Origin: Acidobacteriota bacterium
GTDB lineage: Bacteria; Acidobacteriota; Terriglobia; Acidiferrales; UBA7541
NCBI GenBank assembly: GCA_013289665.1
Contig: JABCZN010000003.1
Coordinates: 62,001 to 126,000 of the forward strand
Reading direction: 5' to 3'
Length of the DNA: 64,000 nucleotides
Below, piece by piece: positions 1-7,969 of this stretch. A program made the position numbers and the translations under genes. The notes under the pieces were generated by a model, which saw only the letters and a list, made by a program, of their open reading frames with translations, was not told where the DNA came from and did not search any database. Position 1 is the stretch's first letter; each line of letters begins with the position of its first letter.

Positions 1-303
1 GTCATGCACGTCGAGGTCTACGCGCCCGACCAATATTCCGGCGACCTGATGGGCGACCTGAGCTCCCGCCGCGGCCGTATCGCTGGCAGCGAATCCCGCG
101 GCCACAACGTAATCGTCCGCGCCCAGGTCCCGTTCTCCGAAATGCTTTCCTACGCCACCGACCTAACCTCGATGACGCAGGGCCGCGCCACCTACTCCAT
201 GGAGTTCTCCCACTACGACTACGTACCCGGTGACCAAGCCGACAAGGTAATCGCCGCGCACAAGGCCGTTCACGGGGAAGCCCTCGTCGAGGAAGAAGCC
301 TGA
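1..303 (+). CDS. fusA: Elongation factor G, C-terminal fragment
   Basis: This is the last 100 residues of translation elongation factor G, the GTPase that moves tRNA and mRNA through the ribosome after peptide-bond formation. The window opens inside the gene, so the GTPase domain is not visible. The visible part matches domain V and the C-terminal tail. It has the conserved run GDLMGDLSSRRGRI, followed by the segments VPFSEMLSYATDLTSMTQGRA and FSHYDYVPG that are typical of EF-G. The tail is short and acidic and ends at TGA. The next gene converges on it from the other strand. Identification is firm. Which EF-G paralogue it is cannot be decided from the fragment. Confidence 0.95.
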   Translation, partial: VMHVEVYAPDQYSGDLMGDLSSRRGRIAGSESRGHNVIVRAQVPFSEMLSYATDLTSMTQGRATYSMEFSHYDYVPGDQADKVIAAHKAVHGEALVEEEA

Positions 304-325
304 TTTTTTTCCGATTCCGTCTTGT

Positions 326-349
326 AGGGGCCGAGTTCACCCGGCCCTT
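326..349. repeat. Hairpin between convergent fusA and MFS genes
   Basis: An eight-base-pair stem (AGGGGCCG pairing with CGGCCCTT, one G-T pair) closes an eight-base loop. It lies in the 54-bp gap between two convergent genes. It may act as a terminator for either strand, although no clear T-run follows. It resembles the other G+C-rich intergenic palindromes in this window. Confidence 0.45.
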
Positions 350-357
350 GTCGATTT

Positions 358-1644
358 CTATGCGGGCAGGACCTTGCCCTTCGTCTCATGCCCAAACGGC
401 AGCAACAACAATCCCACCACAAATGCGATCGCCGTATACGCCACCGGCTTCCCGATGGTGTGATAATGCGCCACGCCCGCGCCCACTAGAAACGTAAATC
501 CGGCCCCCGCAAACCGCCCCACCGAAGTCGCAAACGCAAACGCGCTCCCGCGGCACTCCGTCGGATATTGCTCCGGCAGCCAAAGCGTGTACATCGCAAA
601 ATTCGCTCCGCCCAGCCCCAGAAAGAACAGGCACACCACAAACCATTTCAGCGGATCCGTCGGCAGATAGAAAACGTACCCAAACCCAACGGCAATCGAC
701 AGCAACATGCACACAAAATAAAGTCCCAGCGTCACGCGCCGCCCGAACCGCTCCGCCAGCGGCGGCAGCACGATGCAACCCATTATCGTCGCCACAGCCA
801 GCAGCATCGTCGAGAGAGAAATCAGATGCGTCACGTTCAATCCGGCAATCTTATTCCGGTTGATAATGTCGGTAAACGCCGCCGGCACGTACACCGACCC
901 CGCCCACAGCCCGATAATCGAAACCAGCACGAGCAGGGAATTCACGATCGTCCGTTTGCGAAACTCCGGAGAGAACAACACCGCCAGCGGACGCATCATC
1001 GACCAAGTCCGCACCTGGTCTGCCTTGTTCGCCCAGATCTTCGGTTCCTTCACTCCATACCGGATGAAGCTCACAAGCAGTGCCGGCAGTCCTCCGATCG
1101 CAAACATCCACCGCCATCCAAAGCGCGCCCCGATCTGGTAATTCGCCAGCGCCGCCAGAAAGAATCCCACGTAATACCCGGTGTGCATCCAGCCCGCGGC
1201 CATCTTGCGACGGTCCTCCGGCCACTCTTCCGCCACAAACGTGCCGCCCATCGCCCACTCGCCGCCAATACCAATTCCCGCCAGGAAGCGGAAGATCGCC
1301 AGTTGCCACACCCGCGTGCTGATGCAGCACAAGAAGGTAAACAGCGAATACCACAGGATCGTCAGCATCAGCGTCCGCACGCGCCCGTACTTGTCGGCAA
1401 TCGGACCCCACAGAAACGCGCAACCCCAGCCGACGAGGAACAGTGCGAAGAGCAAGCCGCCGTAATAACCGACGCCGCCAAGATCGCTGCGCAATCCGGA
1501 CCGCGGAAGAAGGTCCTTCAGCGCAGGCACCATCACCAGTGCAAAAATGTAGGAATCCATCCCGTCGAGCGCCCATCCGCCCCAGGATGCAAAGAATCCG
1601 CGCCATTGATTTTTGGTGAGAGGTGTAGGTGTCTGCTCGGGCAT
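358..1644 (-). CDS. MFS family transporter
   Basis: A 428-residue major facilitator superfamily permease of the inner membrane. It shows about twelve hydrophobic segments. The loop between helices 2 and 3 carries the family signature, seen as GPIADKYGR, and the equivalent loop in the second half reads PLAERFGRR. The N-terminal part (FASWGGWALDGMDSYIFAL) has an Asp in helix 1, as in the sialate/lactate-type proton symporters (SHS and related MFS groups). A sugar-acid or carboxylate substrate is therefore plausible but not proven. The ATG start has only a weak ribosome-binding site. The gene is transcribed alone and converges on fusA. Confidence 0.85.
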   Translation of the reverse strand: MPEQTPTPLTKNQWRGFFASWGGWALDGMDSYIFALVMVPALKDLLPRSGLRSDLGGVGYYGGLLFALFLVGWGCAFLWGPIADKYGRVRTLMLTILWYSLFTFLCCISTRVWQLAIFRFLAGIGIGGEWAMGGTFVAEEWPEDRRKMAAGWMHTGYYVGFFLAALANYQIGARFGWRWMFAIGGLPALLVSFIRYGVKEPKIWANKADQVRTWSMMRPLAVLFSPEFRKRTIVNSLLVLVSIIGLWAGSVYVPAAFTDIINRNKIAGLNVTHLISLSTMLLAVATIMGCIVLPPLAERFGRRVTLGLYFVCMLLSIAVGFGYVFYLPTDPLKWFVVCLFFLGLGGANFAMYTLWLPEQYPTECRGSAFAFATSVGRFAGAGFTFLVGAGVAHYHTIGKPVAYTAIAFVVGLLLLPFGHETKGKVLPA

Positions 1645-1813
1645 CGGTTAGGCCACCCGCACACTACTCACTTCCGGGCTTTTCGGCAAGCATATTTCTC
1701 AGGGGCAGCCAATGTTGGCCTGGTTCAGGCAAGTTGGGGTTGGATCGTTAAGGCAACCACAATCGCCGACGGCGAGAAGTCTTCGTCTTCCGCCCATCGT
1801 TCCCATCCCCGCT

Positions 1814-2398
1814 TTAGGTCCACCTCGGCAAAAACATTCCCGTATTTCTTGTGTGTTCTTCAAATCCCTCGCCGAACTCCTCCCGCAAAAACCTTTCTTC
1901 GCGCCTCGCTTTGATGTAAAAGCTGAGCCACACAATCAGAAATCCCAGCCAACCCCGCAGATGCACCCGGATCATGGCCGTGCCGATGAAGCCAACCAGA
2001 ATGCCCGTATAAATCGGATGCCGGATCCAGCGGTACAATCCCTTGCGGACAAGTTCATGTTCTTTCTTCAATGTCACCACGCCACTCCAGTTCGCTCCCA
2101 GGCTGAGTCTCGCCCAGATGCTGGTTCCCACGCCCAGCGCGGTCAAGGTTAACCCGGTCCAAAGCACTTCCGGAGTCTGTGGCGGGAACTTCATGTCCAG
2201 CGCCCTCCACCCACTCCCAAACAACAACCAGAAGCCCAAAACAACAGGCAACGCGTGCTGTGCCATCTCCCACGGCGTCTCAAGCTTCTTCGCTCGCTTC
2301 ATCCCAAACCACAACAGCACCCAAACAGCCATAAGCGTGCTCCATAGCCAACTGGCTAGCTCCAAAGCTCGCTCCGCACCCAGCCATCCCCAGTTCAT
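1814..2398 (-). CDS. Isoprenylcysteine carboxyl methyltransferase-like membrane protein
   Basis: A 194-residue polytopic membrane protein of the ICMT/PEMT methyltransferase superfamily. The C-terminal half has the family signature LVRKGLYRWIRHPIYTG, followed by a hydrophobic helix and an E-E-R-F-L-x-x-E-F-G segment. This is the S-adenosylmethionine-binding part of these enzymes. Four to five hydrophobic segments precede or surround it. The ATG at 2398 is preferred over an upstream in-frame ATG because GAGGAG lies about seven bases before it. Bacterial members methylate unknown small molecules or lipids, so the substrate is not known. Confidence 0.8.
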   Translation of the reverse strand: MNWGWLGAERALELASWLWSTLMAVWVLLWFGMKRAKKLETPWEMAQHALPVVLGFWLLFGSGWRALDMKFPPQTPEVLWTGLTLTALGVGTSIWARLSLGANWSGVVTLKKEHELVRKGLYRWIRHPIYTGILVGFIGTAMIRVHLRGWLGFLIVWLSFYIKARREERFLREEFGEGFEEHTRNTGMFLPRWT

Positions 2399-2559
2399 TG
2401 CTGGCTCCTCGATTCGCTTGTCCTTAACAGTCGCGGCGGTGCTATCGCGCGACAGCAATCCTTGGTGGAATTACGCTCCATTATCCCGTTTTGTATCATT
2501 CGGAAGCTTGAAAACGAACGAATTTGTTTCTGCTGAGCGCAGGACAACCGGAGGGTCTA

Positions 2560-2745
2560 TTACGGACGGCGGCGAATCGGGGGTCGGTTGGGCTGACGAG
2601 CTGCCACGCGCACCGGCGCTGGTGTGGGGAAGAGTTTCGACGTGGCCGCGTCGAGCCAGGCGCGGATCGCGTCCCTGCAGGCTTCGAAGTCGCGGGAAAT
2701 TTTGTTCTTCTGCTGCGACAAGGTTTTCATCGGTTCACGGTTCAT
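2560..2745 (-). CDS. Small basic protein of unknown function
   Basis: A possible 61-residue protein beginning MNREPMKTLSQQ and ending in a proline/arginine-rich tail. The middle (about residues 14-35) can form an amphipathic helix. It starts 38 bases after the stop of the degenerate-GGDEF gene on the same strand, so the two could be cotranscribed. There is no strong ribosome-binding site. An alternative start is the internal Met at residue 6. No family was recognised. The evidence is only an open frame of sensible composition in an otherwise empty 385-bp gap, so it may not be a gene. Confidence 0.35.
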   Translation of the reverse strand: MNREPMKTLSQQKNKISRDFEACRDAIRAWLDAATSKLFPTPAPVRVAARQPNRPPIRRRP

Positions 2746-2783
2746 TTTTCCACGGTCATTCGTTCTCGCAAAATCGGCCCGCC

Positions 2784-3542
2784 TCAGCCTACCGGAATTT
2801 CCGCTGAAACCTGCCATTCTTTTTCTTCCGGCAGCAGCGACTTCACGATGTCTTCCAGTTCGTGCGAGCTCTTCACGTTATCCGGATAGTTGTACGCGGA
2901 CAGGTCAAACGTCAGCCCGTATTTCAGGCGCACGTCCTGCAAGCCTTCCTGCAGCCGCAGCGCGATGCGCTTGGCATTCAGCGTGTCTGTTTCCGGCAGC
3001 ACGATGCCAAACAGATCGTCGGCCAGGTGATAGATGGAGTCGGTGGGGCGCAGCCGCTTGGCCATGGCCTTGGCGGCGTCGCTGAACGCGCCTTTCTCAT
3101 CTTTCACCGCGGCCCGGGAAGTCGGATTCGCTTTCGCAAGCACAAGGCTCATGGTTTTCTCCATCGTAAGTGCGCGGCGGAATTCCATGCTCAGGCGGTC
3201 CCAGAAATGATTCAGGTCCGGCATGGAATTCAGCAAATCGGCGCTGGCCTGAATCTGCAGCGTCACGTTGCGCTCGAGTTCTGTAAGCAGGTGCTGCTTC
3301 AGCTTGGTGAAGGTGCGCTGGCGGTCGAACAGATACCCGACAAAGAGCATCGTCAGTGCGCAGAATCCGAAAAACGCTACGCGCATGGTCCACTTGTTGC
3401 CTTCGGGATGGACAAACACCAGCGGATACATGAACATGACCAGCCCGCCGGCAAGGATCAGCACAAAGACGGCGGAAAGAATGGTGAGTTGGAGATTGCG
3501 CCGTTCAAGGCGGTCCAGCTCCTGGCGATCAATCGTCGGCAT
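2784..3542 (-). CDS. Two-helix membrane protein with degenerate GGDEF domain
   Basis: A 252-residue protein. A short N-terminal coil is followed by two transmembrane segments (about residues 18-41 and 54-70), a coiled linker (about 75-100) and a C-terminal GGDEF-like domain. The position of the GGD/EEF active loop reads ADDLFGIVLPET: the hydrophobic frame and the LP-x-T that follow are kept, but the two glycines and the acidic pair are lost. Diguanylate cyclase activity is therefore unlikely. It may bind nucleotide or act as a signalling scaffold. The ATG start has AGGTG upstream. Confidence is high for the architecture and moderate for the family. Confidence 0.7.
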   Translation of the reverse strand: MPTIDRQELDRLERRNLQLTILSAVFVLILAGGLVMFMYPLVFVHPEGNKWTMRVAFFGFCALTMLFVGYLFDRQRTFTKLKQHLLTELERNVTLQIQASADLLNSMPDLNHFWDRLSMEFRRALTMEKTMSLVLAKANPTSRAAVKDEKGAFSDAAKAMAKRLRPTDSIYHLADDLFGIVLPETDTLNAKRIALRLQEGLQDVRLKYGLTFDLSAYNYPDNVKSSHELEDIVKSLLPEEKEWQVSAEIPVG

Positions 3543-3835
3543 CGGGGCACCTGTATCAGTGCGACAGACCCGCAGGGCGGGCTCCCGGAAATTCCCGGGG
3601 TTCTCCTAGGTTCCGTTCTGGGACGGCGATGCGCAATAGGCGCAGAGTACTGTAGTGATGAAAGAGACAGGGGGGCTTGCCGAGCGCCGCCATCTTGGCG
3701 GCAAGCCCTCTCCGCATGTACGCAGGTAGGAGCACGATACATCGGAACTCTGACGGGTGTAGAATGCGGGATTGGAATCCTTATTCGATGTCCGCACATC
3801 TAAGGATTGTGGGACCTGGAACCGAGGGTAGTGCT

Positions 3836-4861
3836 ATGAAAAAGGGAATTTTGGTTCGAGTTGTTTTGGTTGTCGCGGGGATAGTCGCGCCTGGTTGGCT
3901 GCCGCAGATGGCGCTTGCTCAGCATGGAGGAGGGCATGGCGGAGGCGGCGGAGGTTTTCACGGAGGCGGCGGGGGCGGCGGCTTTCACGGCGGCGGAGGA
4001 TTCTCCGGCGGGGGCCACTCTGGATTTAGCGGCGGGCACTCCTATGGCGGGTATCGTGGCGGTGGCGGCTATGGCGGTCGCGGGTTTTACGGCGGCCGCG
4101 GCGGATATGGCTGGGGCGGCCGGGGTTACGGTTGGGGCGGCAGAGGTTGGGGCTATGGCGGCTATGGCTGGCGCGGAAGAGGCTGGGGTTGGGGCTGGGG
4201 ATTTGGCTTCGGCTGGCCGTATTGGGGTTATGGCTGGGGATATCCGTATGGCTACTACGGTTACAGCCCGTATTACGCGCCCTACTCTTATTCGTATCCG
4301 TCAGACGGTTACTCCCAGGACTACATAGGGGACTATCCGCCGGATCCATCGGACTACGACGACGGGCGGAATTACAACAACCGGCCGAACTACAACAACC
4401 GGCCGGACTACAACAACGCGCCGAATTCCAACCGGCCGCCGCAGTATAACTATCGGAAAAACGCCGCCCCGCCGGCGAATCCGAACGCGCAGCCAGAACC
4501 CAATCCTCCCAATCAAAACGATCCGGCGGGATCCGGGAGGCCATCGGCGCCGACAGGCCCGGTGAACATGAATTACAAGAGCGGAACCGCGGAGAATTTT
4601 GCCCCGCGTCCGCGGGTGCTTTCCGTTGACCCGATGATGGCGACGCCGGCCAGTTATCGCGTGGCGCGGCCCAGGGCCGTTCGCGCTGCTGACGGTGGAG
4701 GCGCTGCCGCTCAATCGAATGCGCCGCTTGGTCCGGAAATGCGGCGCGCCATCGAGCGGTTGAGCAACATGCCGCCGTTCGCCCGCGAGCGAGAAATCGA
4801 CACGGGCCGCTATCGCCAGTTTTCTGCCCAAGACAAGCAGATTCTGCGAAACGGCGAGTAA
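3836..4861 (+). CDS. Secreted glycine/tyrosine-rich low-complexity protein
   Basis: A 341-residue exported protein. The signal peptide runs from MKKGILVRVVLVVAG to about residue 28 (MALAQ). The next 110 residues are built almost wholly from G with H, F, S, W, Y and R (for example GGGGFHGGGG, RGWGYGGYGWRG). A Tyr/Pro segment follows, then Asn-rich repeats of the type YNNRPNYNNRPD (about residues 175-200) and a proline-rich linker. A more ordinary 90-residue C-terminal region ends in RQFSAQDKQILRNGE. The start at 3836 has GAGGG at the right distance; longer in-frame starts do not. Such proteins are common in acidobacteria and may belong to the envelope or an adhesive matrix, but no function is established. 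Confidence 0.8.
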   Translation: MKKGILVRVVLVVAGIVAPGWLPQMALAQHGGGHGGGGGGFHGGGGGGGFHGGGGFSGGGHSGFSGGHSYGGYRGGGGYGGRGFYGGRGGYGWGGRGYGWGGRGWGYGGYGWRGRGWGWGWGFGFGWPYWGYGWGYPYGYYGYSPYYAPYSYSYPSDGYSQDYIGDYPPDPSDYDDGRNYNNRPNYNNRPDYNNAPNSNRPPQYNYRKNAAPPANPNAQPEPNPPNQNDPAGSGRPSAPTGPVNMNYKSGTAENFAPRPRVLSVDPMMATPASYRVARPRAVRAADGGGAAAQSNAPLGPEMRRAIERLSNMPPFAREREIDTGRYRQFSAQDKQILRNGE

Positions 4862-4933
4862 GCGGGAAGGAAGCGAAGAGCGGACCCACCGGATGCGAAA
4901 AGGTGCAAAGGGTAGGCCCCCCGCGTGGCGCGA

Positions 4934-5479
4934 TTACTTCTGGCGGGTTTGTTTGCCTTCCATGATGAGGGCCATCGGGTCGGAGCCGCTGGCCATTTCA
5001 AATTTGTAGGTGGCCGTGTCGGGCGAAGTTTGCTTCATGGTGAAACGCCCGTGGACGGTTTTGTCGCCCATCGGGGAATCGTTCGTCCACGTCCAGGTGT
5101 CGCCCGTGACGGCGCCGCGGGAATAGACGTTTTCGCCCCAGTTGTTGGTTTCAAAATAAATGTAGGACTTCTGATAGTTGTCGTAGCTTAAGACGCTCAT
5201 GGCTTTCAGTTGGCCGCCCATCATCGTGCCTTCGGTCTTGCAAGCGACGGCGAACTTGCCCGCAAACCACTCGCAAGTTTCGACGCCGGAATATTTTCCG
5301 CCGGGGCCAAACGGTGTGGCTTTGGCCTCTCCTTCGGAATTCCATTTCCCCACAAAGTAAGCGAGTTTTTCGTGTTCCGCCCCGGGTTTGGGCGGACCGG
5401 CGGGAGCCTGCGCGCGAAGAGCCGCGATCAAGATTGCGGCGGAAAGAACAAGCAATGAGAGACGAATAGGTTTGTTCAT
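4934..5479 (-). CDS. Secreted DUF1579-family protein
   Basis: A 181-residue protein with an N-terminal signal peptide (MNKPIRLSLLVLSAAILIAA, cleavage likely near AQA) and a DUF1579-type domain. The hallmarks are the KLAYFVGKWNSEGEA start of the barrel, ETCEWFAGKFAVACK, and alternating strands with YFETNNWGENVYSRG and TWTWTNDSP. DUF1579 proteins form a lipocalin-like beta-barrel of unknown ligand. The start at 5479 has GGAGG seven bases upstream. It is monocistronic, with a 235-bp gap to the divergent phosphoesterase gene. Confidence 0.75.
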   Translation of the reverse strand: MNKPIRLSLLVLSAAILIAALRAQAPAGPPKPGAEHEKLAYFVGKWNSEGEAKATPFGPGGKYSGVETCEWFAGKFAVACKTEGTMMGGQLKAMSVLSYDNYQKSYIYFETNNWGENVYSRGAVTGDTWTWTNDSPMGDKTVHGRFTMKQTSPDTATYKFEMASGSDPMALIMEGKQTRQK

Positions 5480-5714
5480 GAATTCCTCCATGCGGATTTT
5501 CGGCCGAGGAACGGGGCGGGAAACTTTGGGAATGCTAACACAACAATAAGGGCGAAGGTGGGGAGAAAACCTCAGGTGAAGACCCGAGAGAGAACTGTTA
5601 CGGGGAATTAACAAAAAGAGTACCAGGAATTTACAGAAGAGGAATGAGAGAGAAACGGAGAAGGGCCAGTGTGGACCTCCCAGACCAAAAAATGGGAATG
5701 AGGAGGTAGTCCGC

Positions 5715-7847
5715 ATGTCAGTAAAAAGATTTGCGTCCCAAGTGAGGCAAAGCGCTCGAGTGGGCCTTGCGTCGCTGGTGATGTTCGAGATGATCCTGGC
5801 GGGTCCGATGGCAGGCAGCGCGCAGGCGAAAGAGCATGACGGCGAGAGCGGGAAGCAGGCGCGCACGCCGATCAAGCACGTGATTGTGATCGTGGGGGAA
5901 AACCGCTCGTTTGACCATCTTTTCGCGACATACCAGCCGGCAAAGCGGGGAGAAACCGTCAATAATTTGTTGTCGGAAGGAATCGTCAACGCAGACGGAA
6001 AACCGGGCAGCAACTATGCTTCAGCACATCAATTTTCCGCGGTTGACAGTTCGACCTACGAAATCGCGCCCACGGGCAAAACGTTATACTCACCGCTGCC
6101 GGCGCCGCTGAACGGCGGACCGACCGACGTTTGCAAGAACAACGGAATCTGCACGCTGGGCGATGCGACGTCTTCAGAACAAGGCCTTGCCGAAGAGTAC
6201 TACGCGTTTATGCTGACGGGCGGAACGGGATTGTCCGGCAAGGTGCCGGACTCGCGGATTTCCGGAGTGAGCGCAACGGCGCCGTATTCGACGCTGCTTC
6301 CGGGACCGTTCCAACTGACCAACGCGAACACAACGGACACCTTTCCGTATGACTCCTACGCGGCGAGCCCGGTTCACCGCTTCTACCAGATGTTCCAGCA
6401 GCTCGATTGTGATGCTTCCTACGTCTCCAAGAAGCATCCCGACGGCTGCCTTAAGGACCTCTTCGCGTGGACGGAAGTAACCGAGGGTGCTGGACAAAAC
6501 GGCCAGCCACAACCGTCCAACTTCAGCACGGACTATTCGCCGACCGCTAAGACGACGGGCGAAGGTGCGACTTCGATGGGCTTCTACAACATGGCGCAGG
6601 GAGACGCGCCGTACACGAAGTATCTCGCAGACAACTATGCGTTGAGCGACAACTACCACCAGCCAGCCAAGGGCGGCACCGGATTGGACAGCATCATGCT
6701 GTTCTTCGGCGATGCGATCTGGTTCTACGATCCCAACAGCACCACGCCCTTCCTCCCGCCGCACAATGAACTGATCTGGACGGACAATCCGGCACTGGCG
6801 GGTACCGTGGATGAAGTCGAAAATCCCAATCCGCAGCCCGGAACCAACAACTACTGGATCGAGGACGGTTACGGCGGTGGCGGCGGCTTTGGCTTTCCCG
6901 GTGCTGTGTTTGGCGGCGGCAGCTATACGAACTGCTCGGACCCGGCTCAACCCGGCGTCCGGCCGATTCTGAACTATCTCGCCTCTCTGCCCCGGCCGAT
7001 TAAGCCGAATTGCGATCCGGGCCACTACTACCTGCTGAACAACTATGCTCCCGGATACTTCAGCGATGGAACCGACGCCTACACCGACCACAGCACGAAC
7101 AACACTCCCTTTACGATTCCGCCGACAACCCAGCGCAGCATCGGCGACGTGTTGATCGAGAATCACGTTTCCTGGAAGGGTTACAACGATCAGTGGGACG
7201 CCTATCTGAACGACAAGTATCAGTTGAACTACGGAGTCGTTGGCCCCAACAGCGATCAATACTGCAACATCTGCAACGGGTTCAACTACCAGACGCAAAT
7301 CATGACCAACGCGCAAATCCTTAACAACAACCTGAAAGACGTGACGGACCTTTACGCCGATATCGCCAGCGGAAACCTGCCGGCCGTTTCGTTCGTGAAG
7401 CCCAGCGGCTGGGTGGACGGTCACCCGGCTTCTTCCAAGTGGGACCTGTTTGAAGGGTTCGCGAAAAAGGTCGTGGATGCGGTGCACTCCAATCCGGAAC
7501 TGTGGGATACGACGGCCATCTTCATCACCGTGGATGAAGGCGGCGGCTACTTCGATTCCGGTTATGTGCAATCGTTGGATTACTTTGGCGACGGGACGCG
7601 CATCCCGCTGCTGGCGGTGTCCAAGTGGGCCAAGCCGGGCCACATCTCGCACTCCTACACGGACCACGTTTCGGTCCTGAAGTTCATCGAGCGGAACTGG
7701 AACCTGCCGGCCATCAGCGGACGCAGCCGCGACAACCTGCCCAATCCGAAGGCCGATGGTGACAACCCATACGTGCCGACAAATACGCCGGCAATCGGCG
7801 ACTTGTTCGACCTGTTCGATTTCGGTGGGGGTCACGACCGGCAATAA
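5715..7847 (+). CDS. Secreted phosphoesterase (phospholipase C/acid phosphatase family)
   Basis: A 710-residue protein with a long signal peptide (cleavage near residue 38, SAQA). It belongs to the PF04185 phosphoesterase family of bacterial phospholipases C and acid phosphatases. The metal/nucleophile motif near residue 55 reads HVIVIVGENRSFDH, and a late conserved motif is ITVDEGGGYFD followed by YTDHVSVLKFIERNW. The middle of the protein is extended with Gly- and Asn-rich loops. It probably hydrolyses phosphate esters outside the cytoplasm. The substrate cannot be told from sequence. GAGGAGG sits just before the ATG. A strong terminator follows. Confidence 0.85.
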   Translation: MSVKRFASQVRQSARVGLASLVMFEMILAGPMAGSAQAKEHDGESGKQARTPIKHVIVIVGENRSFDHLFATYQPAKRGETVNNLLSEGIVNADGKPGSNYASAHQFSAVDSSTYEIAPTGKTLYSPLPAPLNGGPTDVCKNNGICTLGDATSSEQGLAEEYYAFMLTGGTGLSGKVPDSRISGVSATAPYSTLLPGPFQLTNANTTDTFPYDSYAASPVHRFYQMFQQLDCDASYVSKKHPDGCLKDLFAWTEVTEGAGQNGQPQPSNFSTDYSPTAKTTGEGATSMGFYNMAQGDAPYTKYLADNYALSDNYHQPAKGGTGLDSIMLFFGDAIWFYDPNSTTPFLPPHNELIWTDNPALAGTVDEVENPNPQPGTNNYWIEDGYGGGGGFGFPGAVFGGGSYTNCSDPAQPGVRPILNYLASLPRPIKPNCDPGHYYLLNNYAPGYFSDGTDAYTDHSTNNTPFTIPPTTQRSIGDVLIENHVSWKGYNDQWDAYLNDKYQLNYGVVGPNSDQYCNICNGFNYQTQIMTNAQILNNNLKDVTDLYADIASGNLPAVSFVKPSGWVDGHPASSKWDLFEGFAKKVVDAVHSNPELWDTTAIFITVDEGGGYFDSGYVQSLDYFGDGTRIPLLAVSKWAKPGHISHSYTDHVSVLKFIERNWNLPAISGRSRDNLPNPKADGDNPYVPTNTPAIGDLFDLFDFGGGHDRQ

Positions 7848-7902
7848 GCGAAGCAACGAGGTAGTGAAGTAAGGAAGTAAAGATGTAAAGAAGCAATGAA
7901 AC

Positions 7903-7942
7903 AAAAACCTCCGGCGTTGAGTAATCACGCCGGAGGTTTTTT
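7903..7942. terminator. Bidirectional Rho-independent terminator
   Basis: A long stem pairs AAAAACCTCCGGCGT with ACGCCGGAGGTTTTT around a nine-base loop. It has a T-run on the plus strand and, by symmetry, on the minus strand. It sits between the stop codons of the phosphoesterase gene and the convergent DUF3857 gene, so it can terminate both. Confidence 0.9.
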
Positions 7943-7969
7943 GATTGATGGTTGCGAATAGTTGCGTGG

